The translations under genes and the position numbers were made by a program. This document shows positions 22,335 through 30,894 of a stretch of 64,000 nucleotides of DNA, in pieces; positions within the stretch are counted from its first letter, which is position 1; the number at the start of each line of letters is the position of its first letter. Origin of the DNA: Azolla caroliniana. Taxonomy: Eukaryota; Polypodiophyta. The notes beneath the pieces were generated by a model. That model searched no databases. It was not told the origin of the DNA and saw only the letters and a program-made list of their open reading frames with translations. The DNA lies in assembly GCA_043228905.1 (NCBI GenBank), contig JBHGNT010000004.1:7130001-7194000 (forward strand), read 5' to 3'.

Positions 22335-23784
22335 CAGAAAAAATATTTGCCATGGGGCCGCATGTTAGGGTACAATGTTAGTTCAGTAAGAGAGTGGGAT
22401 GTTTTCAAAATGAAGAGGAGGGAGGGTCAGTTTGGTAGCATTTCTTGAGGGCTTGAGAAGGTGACCCAACTGATAAATAAGGCTGTTGATGGTCTAGATA
22501 GGTTGGATAAGGAAGAGGGGGTCTGGTCTGGGTGGTTTGTAGGTGAGAGTGATGGACAAATTATCCGTGGCAAGTGTCCATCTAATGAATATCGTTTGTG
22601 GGGAAACCTAAGTGCTTTGTCCGACAATGGTCAGTGGTTGGCAGTGCGGGTGGCAGTGTTGGAAGGTAAGAAGTGGCAATTAAACCCAGACCCAGGGAAG
22701 CTAGATAATGATTGTAAACTATGGCTATTGGACAACAAGCCTCTACATGATTTGGAGTGGGATCCACGAGAGGTATGGTGGCAAAAACCGGGAACGAACA
22801 AACTGGTGGGGTTTTTTGATTATAGTACTAAGCTCGGAAGGCAAATCATTGGCTCCAAATCAGTGGGTGCTGCTCAAACTCACAATAGTTGGAGGGATAA
22901 AGGCATATCAGATGACTTGTTGAAGTCGTTTTGGCGGAGACTATGGGCATCTGATATGCCAGAAAAAATCAAGGTGTGGTTTTGGCTTCTTAGTCATAAG
23001 GCGTTACCGGTAGGGGAGTGGATGAGGTCTCGTGGTGGGGAGGCTGGTTGCCTGTTATGTGGTCACTCTTTGGAATCGATACCTCACTGTTTTTGGAATT
23101 GTGCAGAGGCAATCAGCATTTGGGGTCGAAGTCTCAGGATAGTGGCAACATGCGGGGTGAATGGGAGAGTTGTGTGGGGGTCCTTACAGGGTTTGAAACT
23201 AACTAAGGAAGGTTGGGCGGAACAATTAAATCCACATGGTCATGGTTTTATATTGCAGGGCGGCAGTGTATTCAAAAGTGTTGGAGTAGAACCTGGTACA
23301 AACTCTGGTTTTTTTGAGGAGATATGGATGTTGGTGGCATGCTTCTCGGTCTAGCACATTTGGACCAGACGATGTATGTTTGTTTTTCAGCAACGAAAAC
23401 TCCCAAGCGGTGAGGTGTTGCTAAACATTTGGTTCGAGCTGGTATCTTGGCTGTGCGGACAGTACAACTCAATTGAAGGGAACTCGGATGCAGTAGACAG
23501 GGCTCGCTCAAAGTTTTTGCTGAAATGGGGTCGCTCTCCTATGATGGTTAATTCAGCGTCTGGTCCTAAATGGAATTACCAAGCATCAAGATGGCTGTTT
23601 CCGCCATTGGCTTCGTTGTGAATATGTGGTCACCATGGTGGTCACTATGTAAAAAGAGGCAGTGGGTTACTCTTGTTGTAAATAGTTAGGTGAGGATTAT
23701 GCTGTTTTGATTATGGCTGTTCTTCGATGTAATTCTTTTGCTAACTAATGGGAAGTAGTGTTTTTTTTGGAAAAAAAAAAAAAA
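22335..23784 (+). mobile_element. 5'-truncated L1-type LINE
   Basis: Bounded by a perfect 14-bp target duplication (ACTTAAAACATTAA at 22321-22334 and 23785-23798) and ending in a poly-A tail (23771-23784). Only the 3' end of ORF2 is present, as is usual for target-primed reverse transcription that stops early. The perfect duplication suggests a fairly young insertion, about 1 kb upstream of the receptor kinase start. Confidence 0.9.
22461..23354 (+). pseudogene. LINE ORF2 C-terminal region with RT zinc-binding domain
   Basis: 297 open codons. Residues ~150-235 carry FWRRLWASDMPEKIKVWFWLL, then CLLC...HCFWNC (C-x2-C...H-x4-C), the zf-RVT zinc-binding domain that follows reverse transcriptase in plant L1 elements. 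The RT core itself is absent because of the 5' truncation. The first ATG is not a biological start. Sequence after 23354 continues in another frame without a recognisable domain. Confidence 0.8.
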
Positions 23785-23906
23785 ACTTAAAACATTAAAA
23801 TCAAACCTAAAGTTTACACTCTAAGTAGAGTATTTAATAAAGGTTATTGTTTAAAATTTCAATCAAATTTAAATTAATAAGCATGTTATAAAAAAACATA
23901 TAATAT

Positions 23907-24279
23907 TGTGGGATCGCGTGGTAAAACCACATGGCTAAACCCCTCACCTAACCCAAGTAACTATAACCAAGGTTAGGAGAGTTATACCTTAGTTTAGTTA
24001 GGGGTTAGTTAGAGGTAACTAGAGGACTAACTATAAGCATGCCAAGATAACATAAGGTATCTTGGAATGTACTAAGAAACTCTATAAAGGAGTTAAGATG
24101 TAATGGAAGAAGGGAAGAGAGTTTGAGGCATTTCACAAACTTAGCCGATCCTGTAGAGTGCAATTCCTCGTATCAAGAATGATCTGATTTGTTTTGGGGC
24201 ACAAGTTTCTATGCACCACGATTCCTTGATCCAATTACTTAGGAGTAATCGAAGGTGTTCTTCATGAGGGAGCAACACA
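23907..24279 (+). repeat. Gypsy-B2 5' LTR
   Basis: About 373 bp, TGTGGGATCGCG... to ...GAGCAACACA. The end resembles that of the Gypsy-B1 LTR (GAAGGTGTTC...AACACA) and is followed by a comparable primer-site region (TTTGGCATGCCCG against TTTGGCACACCCGG). CTATAAAGG near 24082 is a likely TATA box. The left end is inferred from the TG dinucleotide only. Confidence 0.65.
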
Positions 24280-24286
24280 ATTTGGC

Positions 24287-25116
24287 ATGCCCGATTCACA
24301 GCGAATAATGCGTAAGAAACGCCCAGTCGTTGTAATGGTGCCTCCTCGGAACACACGCACTCGGCCAACGCCTCGACGTGCCGAACCAGTAGACAACACT
24401 ACCGACTCAACTCTCATAGAGCAATCGTCGCCACCGAAATTGGACGCCCAATCAGTTGTAGGTCACGACCCCGCCTTGCCTAACAATCCCTCCGAAGTCA
24501 ACCAACCCACAGATAAACTTTTTCCGGTGATACCAAAAGACCCCAACTTCGACACGATGTCGTATTCGTATTCGAGATATACAGATGGCGTTGATGTAGA
24601 GATGCATGTTAGATCCTTTTTAACCACATGGCAAGCAAACCATGTGTCACAGTGATTGGCCGTTCTGGATGCCGAAACATTGAAAATCACGGAGTTCAGC
24701 TTGTCCCTCGATGGGCAAGTTGCACACTGGTACTCCCAACACGATTTGGGGGAGTTTTGCTTCCTTTCAAGCCGTCTGCGATCATTTCATCCGACTATTC
24801 CATCGATAGATACCCAAGAGGGAACTACTCAGCGACTTCTATGCAATCGCGTAGACGCCTCACAAAACGATCCCACAATTTACGATTCGATTTCAGAACC
24901 TCTATCATAAGCTAACTTAGGAAATCTCGGCTGGCAACCTGAAAGACACCTTCCTTGCGGTCCTCCGTGAGCCCCTTCGAACCACTTTAGCTCTTGTTGA
25001 CTTCTCTCAACAAATGATCGAGCAAGTGGTCGATTGTGTCCTAGAAATGGATAGGGCCCAAAACATCAGCTCCTTCTCCATGAGCTCCCTCCAAGCCGCT
25101 TTACCAACAACTGAAG
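24287..25116 (+). pseudogene. Gypsy-B2 gag, broken
   Basis: Shares with Gypsy-B1 gag (51286-52200) the order SEVNQP, FPVIPKDPNFDTM, YSRYTDG, FLTTWQANH, ITEFSLSLDG and, later, FSMSSLQAALP. Stops and frameshifts occur after the first 122 codons. It is cut at 25116 by the LTR of Copia-A2. The rest of this element, if it survives, would lie beyond the right edge. Confidence 0.85.
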
Positions 25117-25661
25117 TGTTGAACGAGCAGGCTCAACCGGGTCCGGATCGGCTGAATAAGCCAGAGCCGGATGGGTATTCGGAACGGAGAATCAGATTAG
25201 TGTTCAGATGATATCCGGAACCAGGACCCGGATCGGAGAGCCGGATCGGAATGAAACCAGTAGGCCATTAGAGGCCTACGGATCTAGCCTAGTATGTAGG
25301 GATATTTTTGGGAGTCAGTGACAGTCGCTCGTATGAGCATTGAAGTACTTGTCAGTACTTCTGTCAGTCCTTTATGGACTTGTATAAAAGTGCTCTCTAA
25401 GCACATTCTATGTACACAGAGTTTTAGAATATTTTTTGAATAGAGTTTATGTTCTCTCTCTCGTAATTAGCTTACCCTAATGGTAAGTCAATAACACTAC
25501 AAGCATTGTGTCTTGGGTTCGAAACCCAATTTCCTCACCTCTCTATTATATACTTCATATATATCTCTATTTCACTAGATGCCACTATGGAATGTAGGGG
25601 TTGAACCCATGACCACCTGGTCTCCATTGGGCAACCTTACCAACTAAGCTACATAGAGTTT

Positions 25662-25710
<49 letters not shown>

Positions 25711-25820
25711 GTCTCTCCTGCACATATTCTCTGTGTTAAGCTTCCATTGAACCTTCCTCTCAAACTGTTGCTATCTGGTAGAGCCGGTTTGTAATACGCT
25801 TCCGCACGTTCACATTCACA
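25117..25820 (+). repeat. Copia-A2 5' LTR with SINE insertion
   Basis: 704 bp, TGTTGAACGAGC... to ...ACATTCACA, longer than the 423-bp A1 LTR because of a 191-bp SINE-like insertion with its 22-bp duplication and an expanded CT tract (25668-25700). TATAAAAG near 25383 is the likely TATA box. The primer site TGGTATCAGAG starts at 25821. Confidence 0.9.
25463..25653. mobile_element. SINE-like element with two inward-facing tRNA-like ends
   Basis: 191 bp flanked by a 22-bp duplication with one mismatch (25441-25462, 25654-25675). On plus, TAGCTTACCCTAATGGTAAG (25467) and GGTTCGAAACCC (25515) look like pol III A and B boxes. On minus, TAGCTTAGTTGGTAAGG (about 25649-25633) and GGGTTCAACCCC (25608-25597) do the same. 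Two tRNA-derived heads therefore converge on an A/T-rich centre. No coding capacity. The long duplication indicates mobilisation by LINE machinery. Confidence 0.75.
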
Positions 25821-25913
25821 TGGTATCAGAGTGCGAGGGTTGAGAACCTCTACAACCGACAGACGCTTTCAAAGACAAACCCTAATAACCAGTAACAATA
25901 GAAAGAGAAAGGT

Positions 25914-26405
25914 ATGGACAAAGCTATGGCGAGTTCACTTCCAACATAGAAGGAACCAACGAGGTAGCATCGGAGTTCACTATGCATCCTGGTCATATAA
26001 AATGCACTAGTACTTGCTGGGGCATGGTTATTGGAGCTATGTGGAAGGAGCCAATGAGGTAGCATCGGAGCCGGCACACAAAGACTTCCCGGCATGGGAG
26101 CAAGGAGCGAGCCGAGTATTGTATTGTCTCACATCCAGTGTGCACGATCAGATGCTCAGCTACATCAAAGATGCAAAAACGCCAAAGGAGGCCTAGGAAA
26201 ATCTTTGGAAGATTTTCGCCGCTAGTACCATGACACGGAAGTTGCAGCTCCAACAAGAACTCAACAATATCCGACAAAGGGATATGTCCGTGACCGACTA
26301 CACCACCAAGATAAAGGAGATTTGCGACGCACTCAGGTCCATCAACGGTACATTAACGATGGACGAAGACGAGATGGTTCAAATCTGCCTCGATGGTCTA
26401 GCACA
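25914..26405 (+). pseudogene. Copia-A2 gag, N-terminal part
   Basis: Starts MDKAMASSLP and continues LGHGYWSYVEGANE, FPAWEQGASRVLYCL, TMTRKLQLQQELNNI and DEDEMVQICLDGLAQR, parallel to A3 gag. Stops occur at the TAG in TCCAACATAG and after KTPKEA. A short duplicated stretch (AACGAGGTAGCATCGGAG, repeated with one change near 26053) disturbs the frame near 25955. It is cut by the Gypsy-C1 LTR at 26410 and resumes at 33396. Confidence 0.85.
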
Positions 26406-26409
26406 ACGG

Positions 26410-27047
26410 TGTCGTGAAGAAAACCGTCCACAAGCGGAATCGGTGTACCGGAGCGTAGGAACCGACTCTTCATGCACGTGCGCCTTATGTTGTACATAGG
26501 AGATCCTAGGTAGATTTGGTAGGTAGGAAGTAAAGGGGAAACGGCTCCTTCCTTGCCTATAAAAGGAGGGAGACGAGGAGGGGCGAGGGATCGCGGAGAG
26601 TCGAGGACGAAGTGCTGTCGGTTTGCGTGCGAAGGCTTCTCTCTCTCTCTCTCTGGTTCGCAAACTCCATAGCTTCCTTCTGTGCAGGTTTCGGGGAGGC
26701 TCACGCTGCTCTGAGGAATGCCTGAGTGCTTCCGGCAGCACCTCCAACCTGCTCCTATCTTTCTGTGCGTTTACGAACAGGCATCGGCATCTGTTCGCCG
26801 GCCTGTTCGGTTGTAACCGACTTCGTGTTTTTGTTGCTTTCGTGTTCTTGCTGTTGTCTTTGTTAATACATACATACCTTCTTGTCTCTCTGTGTCGCCG
26901 TCCCACTCGCGTCTTTGCTTCGAAGGGCCGTGTCCCTGTGAATCTACCCTCGCACGTAGTGGGTCTCTTCTCTTTCTCTCTTGCTCTTTGGTACAGGGAC
27001 CCCGAGGTCCCGCCTCACTCCACGCATCCGCGAGGAATACCTCGACA
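26410..27047 (+). repeat. Gypsy-C1 5' LTR
   Basis: 638 bp, TGTCGTGAAGAAAACC... to ...ATACCTCGACA. The ends TGTC and GACA are an exact inverted repeat. TATAAAA at 26558-26564 within CCTATAAAAGGAGGG is a convincing promoter TATA box. Confidence 0.95.
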
Positions 27048-27049
27048 TC

Positions 27050-27067
27050 TTTGGTGAACCCGACGTG
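27050..27067 (+). other. Gypsy-C1 primer-binding site
   Basis: TTTGGTGAACCCGACGTG lies 2 bases after the LTR. The same sequence follows the Gypsy-C2 LTR at 50012-50029 (and again in its duplication), which supports its function. I did not assign the tRNA. Confidence 0.7.
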
Positions 27068-27091
27068 AAGGAGGCGGCAGAAGAGCAGAAG

Positions 27092-29218
27092 ATGAAAGGG
27101 TCGGATCTTGCAGAGGCCATGGCTTCGGCCGTGGATCGGATACTGAGTGCACGCGAGGGCACCGGCGCCCTCGACAGAGCCATTGAGGCGGTCGTCGGTA
27201 CGATAGGCCAGTTCAGCGGAAAGGATGCCACGAAGTATTTGGCGTCCTACGGGGCAGAAATGCTGATGCGGGACATTCCGGAAGAGAGGCGTCTTGCCGG
27301 GTTTCCTCGAGTGGCGATGCCGAGCATCCATGCAGAGGTGCTCGAGGTGCGGGCGGAGAGCCGTACCTGGGAGGAGTTCGAAGGCCGACTCCTAGAAAAA
27401 TACGGGCTGGACGACGCGCTCCGGCTTTCAAAAAGGGACTTCATGGAATGGGTGGAGTTCCCCGACAAGGGAAGAAACGCGACGGCACTCCTCCGGGAGT
27501 TCGAAGAACGCTTTGCGCGCCTTTCGGCGCTTGACCGAACCGTTTTGGATACGAGCCGGGTCCTACTGTTCGTCAAGTCGGTGGACGAGCGGGACCGGGA
27601 CCAAGTCGGCTCCTTGCTGGAAACCGAGGACGGGCTGACAACCGACTGGGCTGCGGTTAAGAGAGTCCGTGGCCGTTTCGATAAACGGCGAGAATGGGCT
27701 GACAATGGGGCGGCCGGTGTGGGCTCTGTCACAGCAAGGAGGCTTGAACCGGCACCGCAAGTGCGAAGGGAAGAAACCCGCGAATGGCTCGAAACCGGTC
27801 CGGCTTCGACCGACATGGTCAATGGCTCGTCCGGAGGAGCAGCGCTGGAGGAATTGACGCGGGCGATAAAGGATCTCCAGATCGCCCAGACTCGAAGGGA
27901 AGGCGGCGAACCGGCTCGTGACCGATGGACGACAGCGGGGAACAGGTGCATGTGGTGCGACGAGGTCGGCCACATTCGGAAGGACTGCGGCGATTTCGCA
28001 GAAGCGTTGAGGAACCGGGTGGTGTACCTGTGGGAAGGCCGGGTGCACGCCGGTGACACCAGGAGGGCCCTGAACCGAAACGACGGACGAGGAGGTATGA
28101 AGAGACTAATGGAAGAGGCAGCGGCCCGACACGTGGAAGCCATCCACTACTCGGCGTCGGCCGGCATTCGGGTTGGGTGCAGCAAGGCCCGAAAGGAGGG
28201 CAAAGACGGATTCTGGGCGGTAATGCTGGAAGGTCGTGCCGGTGCACGGCTAAGGAAAGATGAAACGGACCGCGCTGAGAGATGGGTCCGGGAAATAACC
28301 GGGTGGAGCGATCCGGTCGAGGAGAAGACGGGCTTCGTAGAAGCCGCCTGCCGGAACTACAAGGCTCTGGTAGAAGACAAGCGAGTAGGGAAAGCCGGAG
28401 CGGCCGAGCCCTCACAACGGTACGAGACCCGATTCGGGCAACGACGAAACGATGCCGACGGGTCCAGCTCGCAAGATAACCCCAGGAAGGGCGGATACCG
28501 ACTGGGGACGGAAATAGAAAGGACTACGGACCTACGGAAGGTCCTAGAGGAACGGATCCTCGACAGCAAAGTGGAGCTGTCATTGCGAGAGGTGCTAGGG
28601 ATCGCCAAGAAGGAGTTCCACGACTCCATTGTAGACTTGGTGAAACAGAAGAGGCTGTCGACAGAGACGGATCCGGAAAGACCGGTAGAGGTGCGGATGA
28701 CGCACATCGACGACTCGGCGCTGGCAGATGAGTGGACGGAGAGCCACTATTCGAGGCCACACTGGGCCCGAGCGACCACGGAGACCCCGGTAAAGATCGG
28801 AGATGTTCAGGAACCGGTGGTGGCGTTGGTGGACCACGGTTCGGAAATAAACCTGATGTCCATGGACTTCTATAAGAAGGGGAAGTGGCCGATCAACACC
28901 AAGCACGGGTGGAAGATACGGGCGGCGACGCGTGCCACCGAGGAATTGCATGGGGCCTGCCCGAATGTGCGAGTCAAGATCGGCGACGTCGAGATTGACC
29001 AGCACTTCTTCGTACAGGAGACGTCCTCGCACCCGGTCATATTAGGTGAACCATACATCACGACGGCGCGGATGGAGACCAAAGTGCTGGACAACGGGTC
29101 GGCCTACGCGAGGGTCAAAAGCCAGGACGGGCGCCATTCGGTCCAATTTCTGACGGTGCGGCCGAACCACGAGAGAAACCGCGAATCCCTCGGTGGCGAG
29201 AACCGGGAGGATTTTTAG
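27092..29218 (+). CDS. Gypsy-C1 gag-protease
   Basis: About 708 residues from the ATG MKGSDLAEAM at 27092. The frame stays open upstream into the LTR, but this is the first ATG after the primer site. The N-terminal ~250 residues are gag (FSGKDATKYLASY, TWEEFEGRLLEKYGL). A CCHC knuckle CMWCDEVGHIRKDC lies near 27947. A ~200-residue spacer ends in DSKVELSLREVLGIA, followed by an aspartic protease with VALVDHGSEINLMS near 28825, DHGS replacing the usual D-S/T-G-A. It terminates at TAG 29216-29218. RT begins in another frame about 100 bases later, so pol expression would need a frameshift or reinitiation, or the break is a mutation. Confidence 0.92.
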   Translation: MKGSDLAEAMASAVDRILSAREGTGALDRAIEAVVGTIGQFSGKDATKYLASYGAEMLMRDIPEERRLAGFPRVAMPSIHAEVLEVRAESRTWEEFEGRLLEKYGLDDALRLSKRDFMEWVEFPDKGRNATALLREFEERFARLSALDRTVLDTSRVLLFVKSVDERDRDQVGSLLETEDGLTTDWAAVKRVRGRFDKRREWADNGAAGVGSVTARRLEPAPQVRREETREWLETGPASTDMVNGSSGGAALEELTRAIKDLQIAQTRREGGEPARDRWTTAGNRCMWCDEVGHIRKDCGDFAEALRNRVVYLWEGRVHAGDTRRALNRNDGRGGMKRLMEEAAARHVEAIHYSASAGIRVGCSKARKEGKDGFWAVMLEGRAGARLRKDETDRAERWVREITGWSDPVEEKTGFVEAACRNYKALVEDKRVGKAGAAEPSQRYETRFGQRRNDADGSSSQDNPRKGGYRLGTEIERTTDLRKVLEERILDSKVELSLREVLGIAKKEFHDSIVDLVKQKRLSTETDPERPVEVRMTHIDDSALADEWTESHYSRPHWARATTETPVKIGDVQEPVVALVDHGSEINLMSMDFYKKGKWPINTKHGWKIRAATRATEELHGACPNVRVKIGDVEIDQHFFVQETSSHPVILGEPYITTARMETKVLDNGSAYARVKSQDGRHSVQFLTVRPNHERNRESLGGENREDF

Positions 29219-29322
29219 AGAGGGCTGCCAAGGCGTGGGGCCGAGACAGCCCGGACACTCGGAAAAGACCCCACGACTGTACGATAGGTAGGAAAATTTG
29301 CTTCTCCAACCACGGAGGGTGT

Positions 29323-30894
29323 ATGATAGTCAGCATTGTTGGGCGAGAAAAGAAAAGGGCGGAAGTGCGACTTCGAGCGTGCAGAGTTCTTGGCCCGGAC
29401 GAGGAAATCAGCGGAGCCGTGGAGGCGGTCTCCTTCGACGACACCTTGGGGATGCTGAGGAAGGTTGTCGGAGAAGACCTTAACGAAGACCGGATGATAC
29501 CGATATGTTCCGAAGAGATGTACGAAGTCATCGCGAACTTCAGTCGGGGGCTCGGGTCGGATCGGACGGCCCGAGTTAGCACAAAGTACAAGACTGTGGA
29601 CCGGAAGGTAAGGCCAGTCGCGGCACCCTTACCGGAGGGCAGCGAGTCCCGGATCAGAGGGGTTGCGTCGGACCCCAGTTTACGAGATCCGGCCTGCATA
29701 GGACACACCTTCACCGACGGGACGCTCCGGGAGCTCAAAATCGGTGGGGGCGGGTTCCTACTGCTGGCGGAGGAAGACCGGTTTCGGAGGATGCTCGGAA
29801 GGCACGGGAAAGCCTTCGCATTCTCACGGGAAGAGATCGGGTGCGTAGACCCGACGATCGTGGAGCCGATGGTGATATTCACGGTACCGCATGTGCCGTG
29901 GAATCTCAAGCCGATTCCGGTACCGAGAGCTCACATCCTGAAGTTGATGGAGCTATTGAGGCAGAAAGTAGATATGGGCATTCTTGAACCGTCGAGTGCC
30001 CCATACTCGAACCGATGGTTTACCGTACCGAAGAAAAACGGAACATTGCGCTTCATTCAAGACCTGCAGCTGGTCAACAGAGTGACCATTCGAAACGCAG
30101 GAATTGGACCGACCATAGACGAGTTCGCGGAGGCCTTTGCCGGAAGGTCGATTTACTCGGTCGGTGATATGTACTCAGGGTATGACCAGTTCCAGCTAGC
30201 CGTGGAGAGCAGAGACATTACGACGATGCGAACTCCCCTCGGCCTAGTGCGAATGTGTACCCTGCCACAAGGAGGGACTAACTCGGTGGCCCACATGGTG
30301 AATGCAATGAACAAGGTACTGAGGGATTGCATCCCGGACATCACCATGCCATTTCTGGACGACATCCCGATTAAGGGGTGCCCGGTGGAAGAGAAGGACG
30401 AGACAGTCGGGCCGGACGGATGCCGGCGATTCGTGGCAACACACATCGATGACTGCGAGAAGGTGCTACAAAACCTAGAGGATGCGAGGCTCACCTTCTC
30501 CGGGGAAAAATCGGCCTTCGGGCAATCGGAAATCCTGGTGGTCGGACACCTATGTGGACCATATGACCGGAAGCCCTCTCCGGCAAAGGTAGAAGCCATC
30601 TCCGCGATGAAGACCGACTGTAGCTCGGTTACAGAAGTTCGGAGGTTCCTGGGGGCATGCGCGTTCTACCACATATGGATCTTGCATTACGCCCACGTTG
30701 CGGAGCCGCTATACGGGTTGCTGAAGAAAGGGCGAAAATTCGAGTGGCGAGACGAGCACACGGAGTCGGTCTGGAAGCTGAAGGAAGCTCTTGCGGCAGC
30801 ACCGGCGCTCTGGAAGGCTGTCTACGGGAAGGGTACCCCGGTATACATAACAGTGGATACGAGTCCGACCGGGATCGGATGGGTTGTCAACTAA
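29323..30894 (+). CDS. Gypsy-C1 reverse transcriptase and RNase H, first part
   Basis: 523 residues. RT motifs: VDMGILEPSSAPYSNRW, VPKKNGTLRFIQDLQ, SVGDMYSGYDQF, TPLGLVRM, then the catalytic box FLDDIPIKG near 30352 with both aspartates. After it comes an unusual insert (VEEKDETVGPDGCRRF) and LTFSGEKSAFGQSEILVVGHLCG. RRFLGACAFYHIWI begins the connection, and YITVDTSPTGIGW is the RNase H start. It ends at TAA 30892-30894. The same frame continues afterwards, so this is one nonsense change in pol. First Met is tentative. Confidence 0.9.
   Translation: MIVSIVGREKKRAEVRLRACRVLGPDEEISGAVEAVSFDDTLGMLRKVVGEDLNEDRMIPICSEEMYEVIANFSRGLGSDRTARVSTKYKTVDRKVRPVAAPLPEGSESRIRGVASDPSLRDPACIGHTFTDGTLRELKIGGGGFLLLAEEDRFRRMLGRHGKAFAFSREEIGCVDPTIVEPMVIFTVPHVPWNLKPIPVPRAHILKLMELLRQKVDMGILEPSSAPYSNRWFTVPKKNGTLRFIQDLQLVNRVTIRNAGIGPTIDEFAEAFAGRSIYSVGDMYSGYDQFQLAVESRDITTMRTPLGLVRMCTLPQGGTNSVAHMVNAMNKVLRDCIPDITMPFLDDIPIKGCPVEEKDETVGPDGCRRFVATHIDDCEKVLQNLEDARLTFSGEKSAFGQSEILVVGHLCGPYDRKPSPAKVEAISAMKTDCSSVTEVRRFLGACAFYHIWILHYAHVAEPLYGLLKKGRKFEWRDEHTESVWKLKEALAAAPALWKAVYGKGTPVYITVDTSPTGIGWVVN

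Noticed and set aside
25467-25650. Functional tRNA genes at either end of the 191-bp element
   Set aside because: A and B boxes are present, but no complete cloverleaf with acceptor stem pairing could be built.
27247-28143. 298-codon minus-strand frame opposite Gypsy-C1 gag
   Set aside because: It is the antisense of a long GC-rich coding frame with no domain or element-specific logic. The plus strand has the gag and knuckle.
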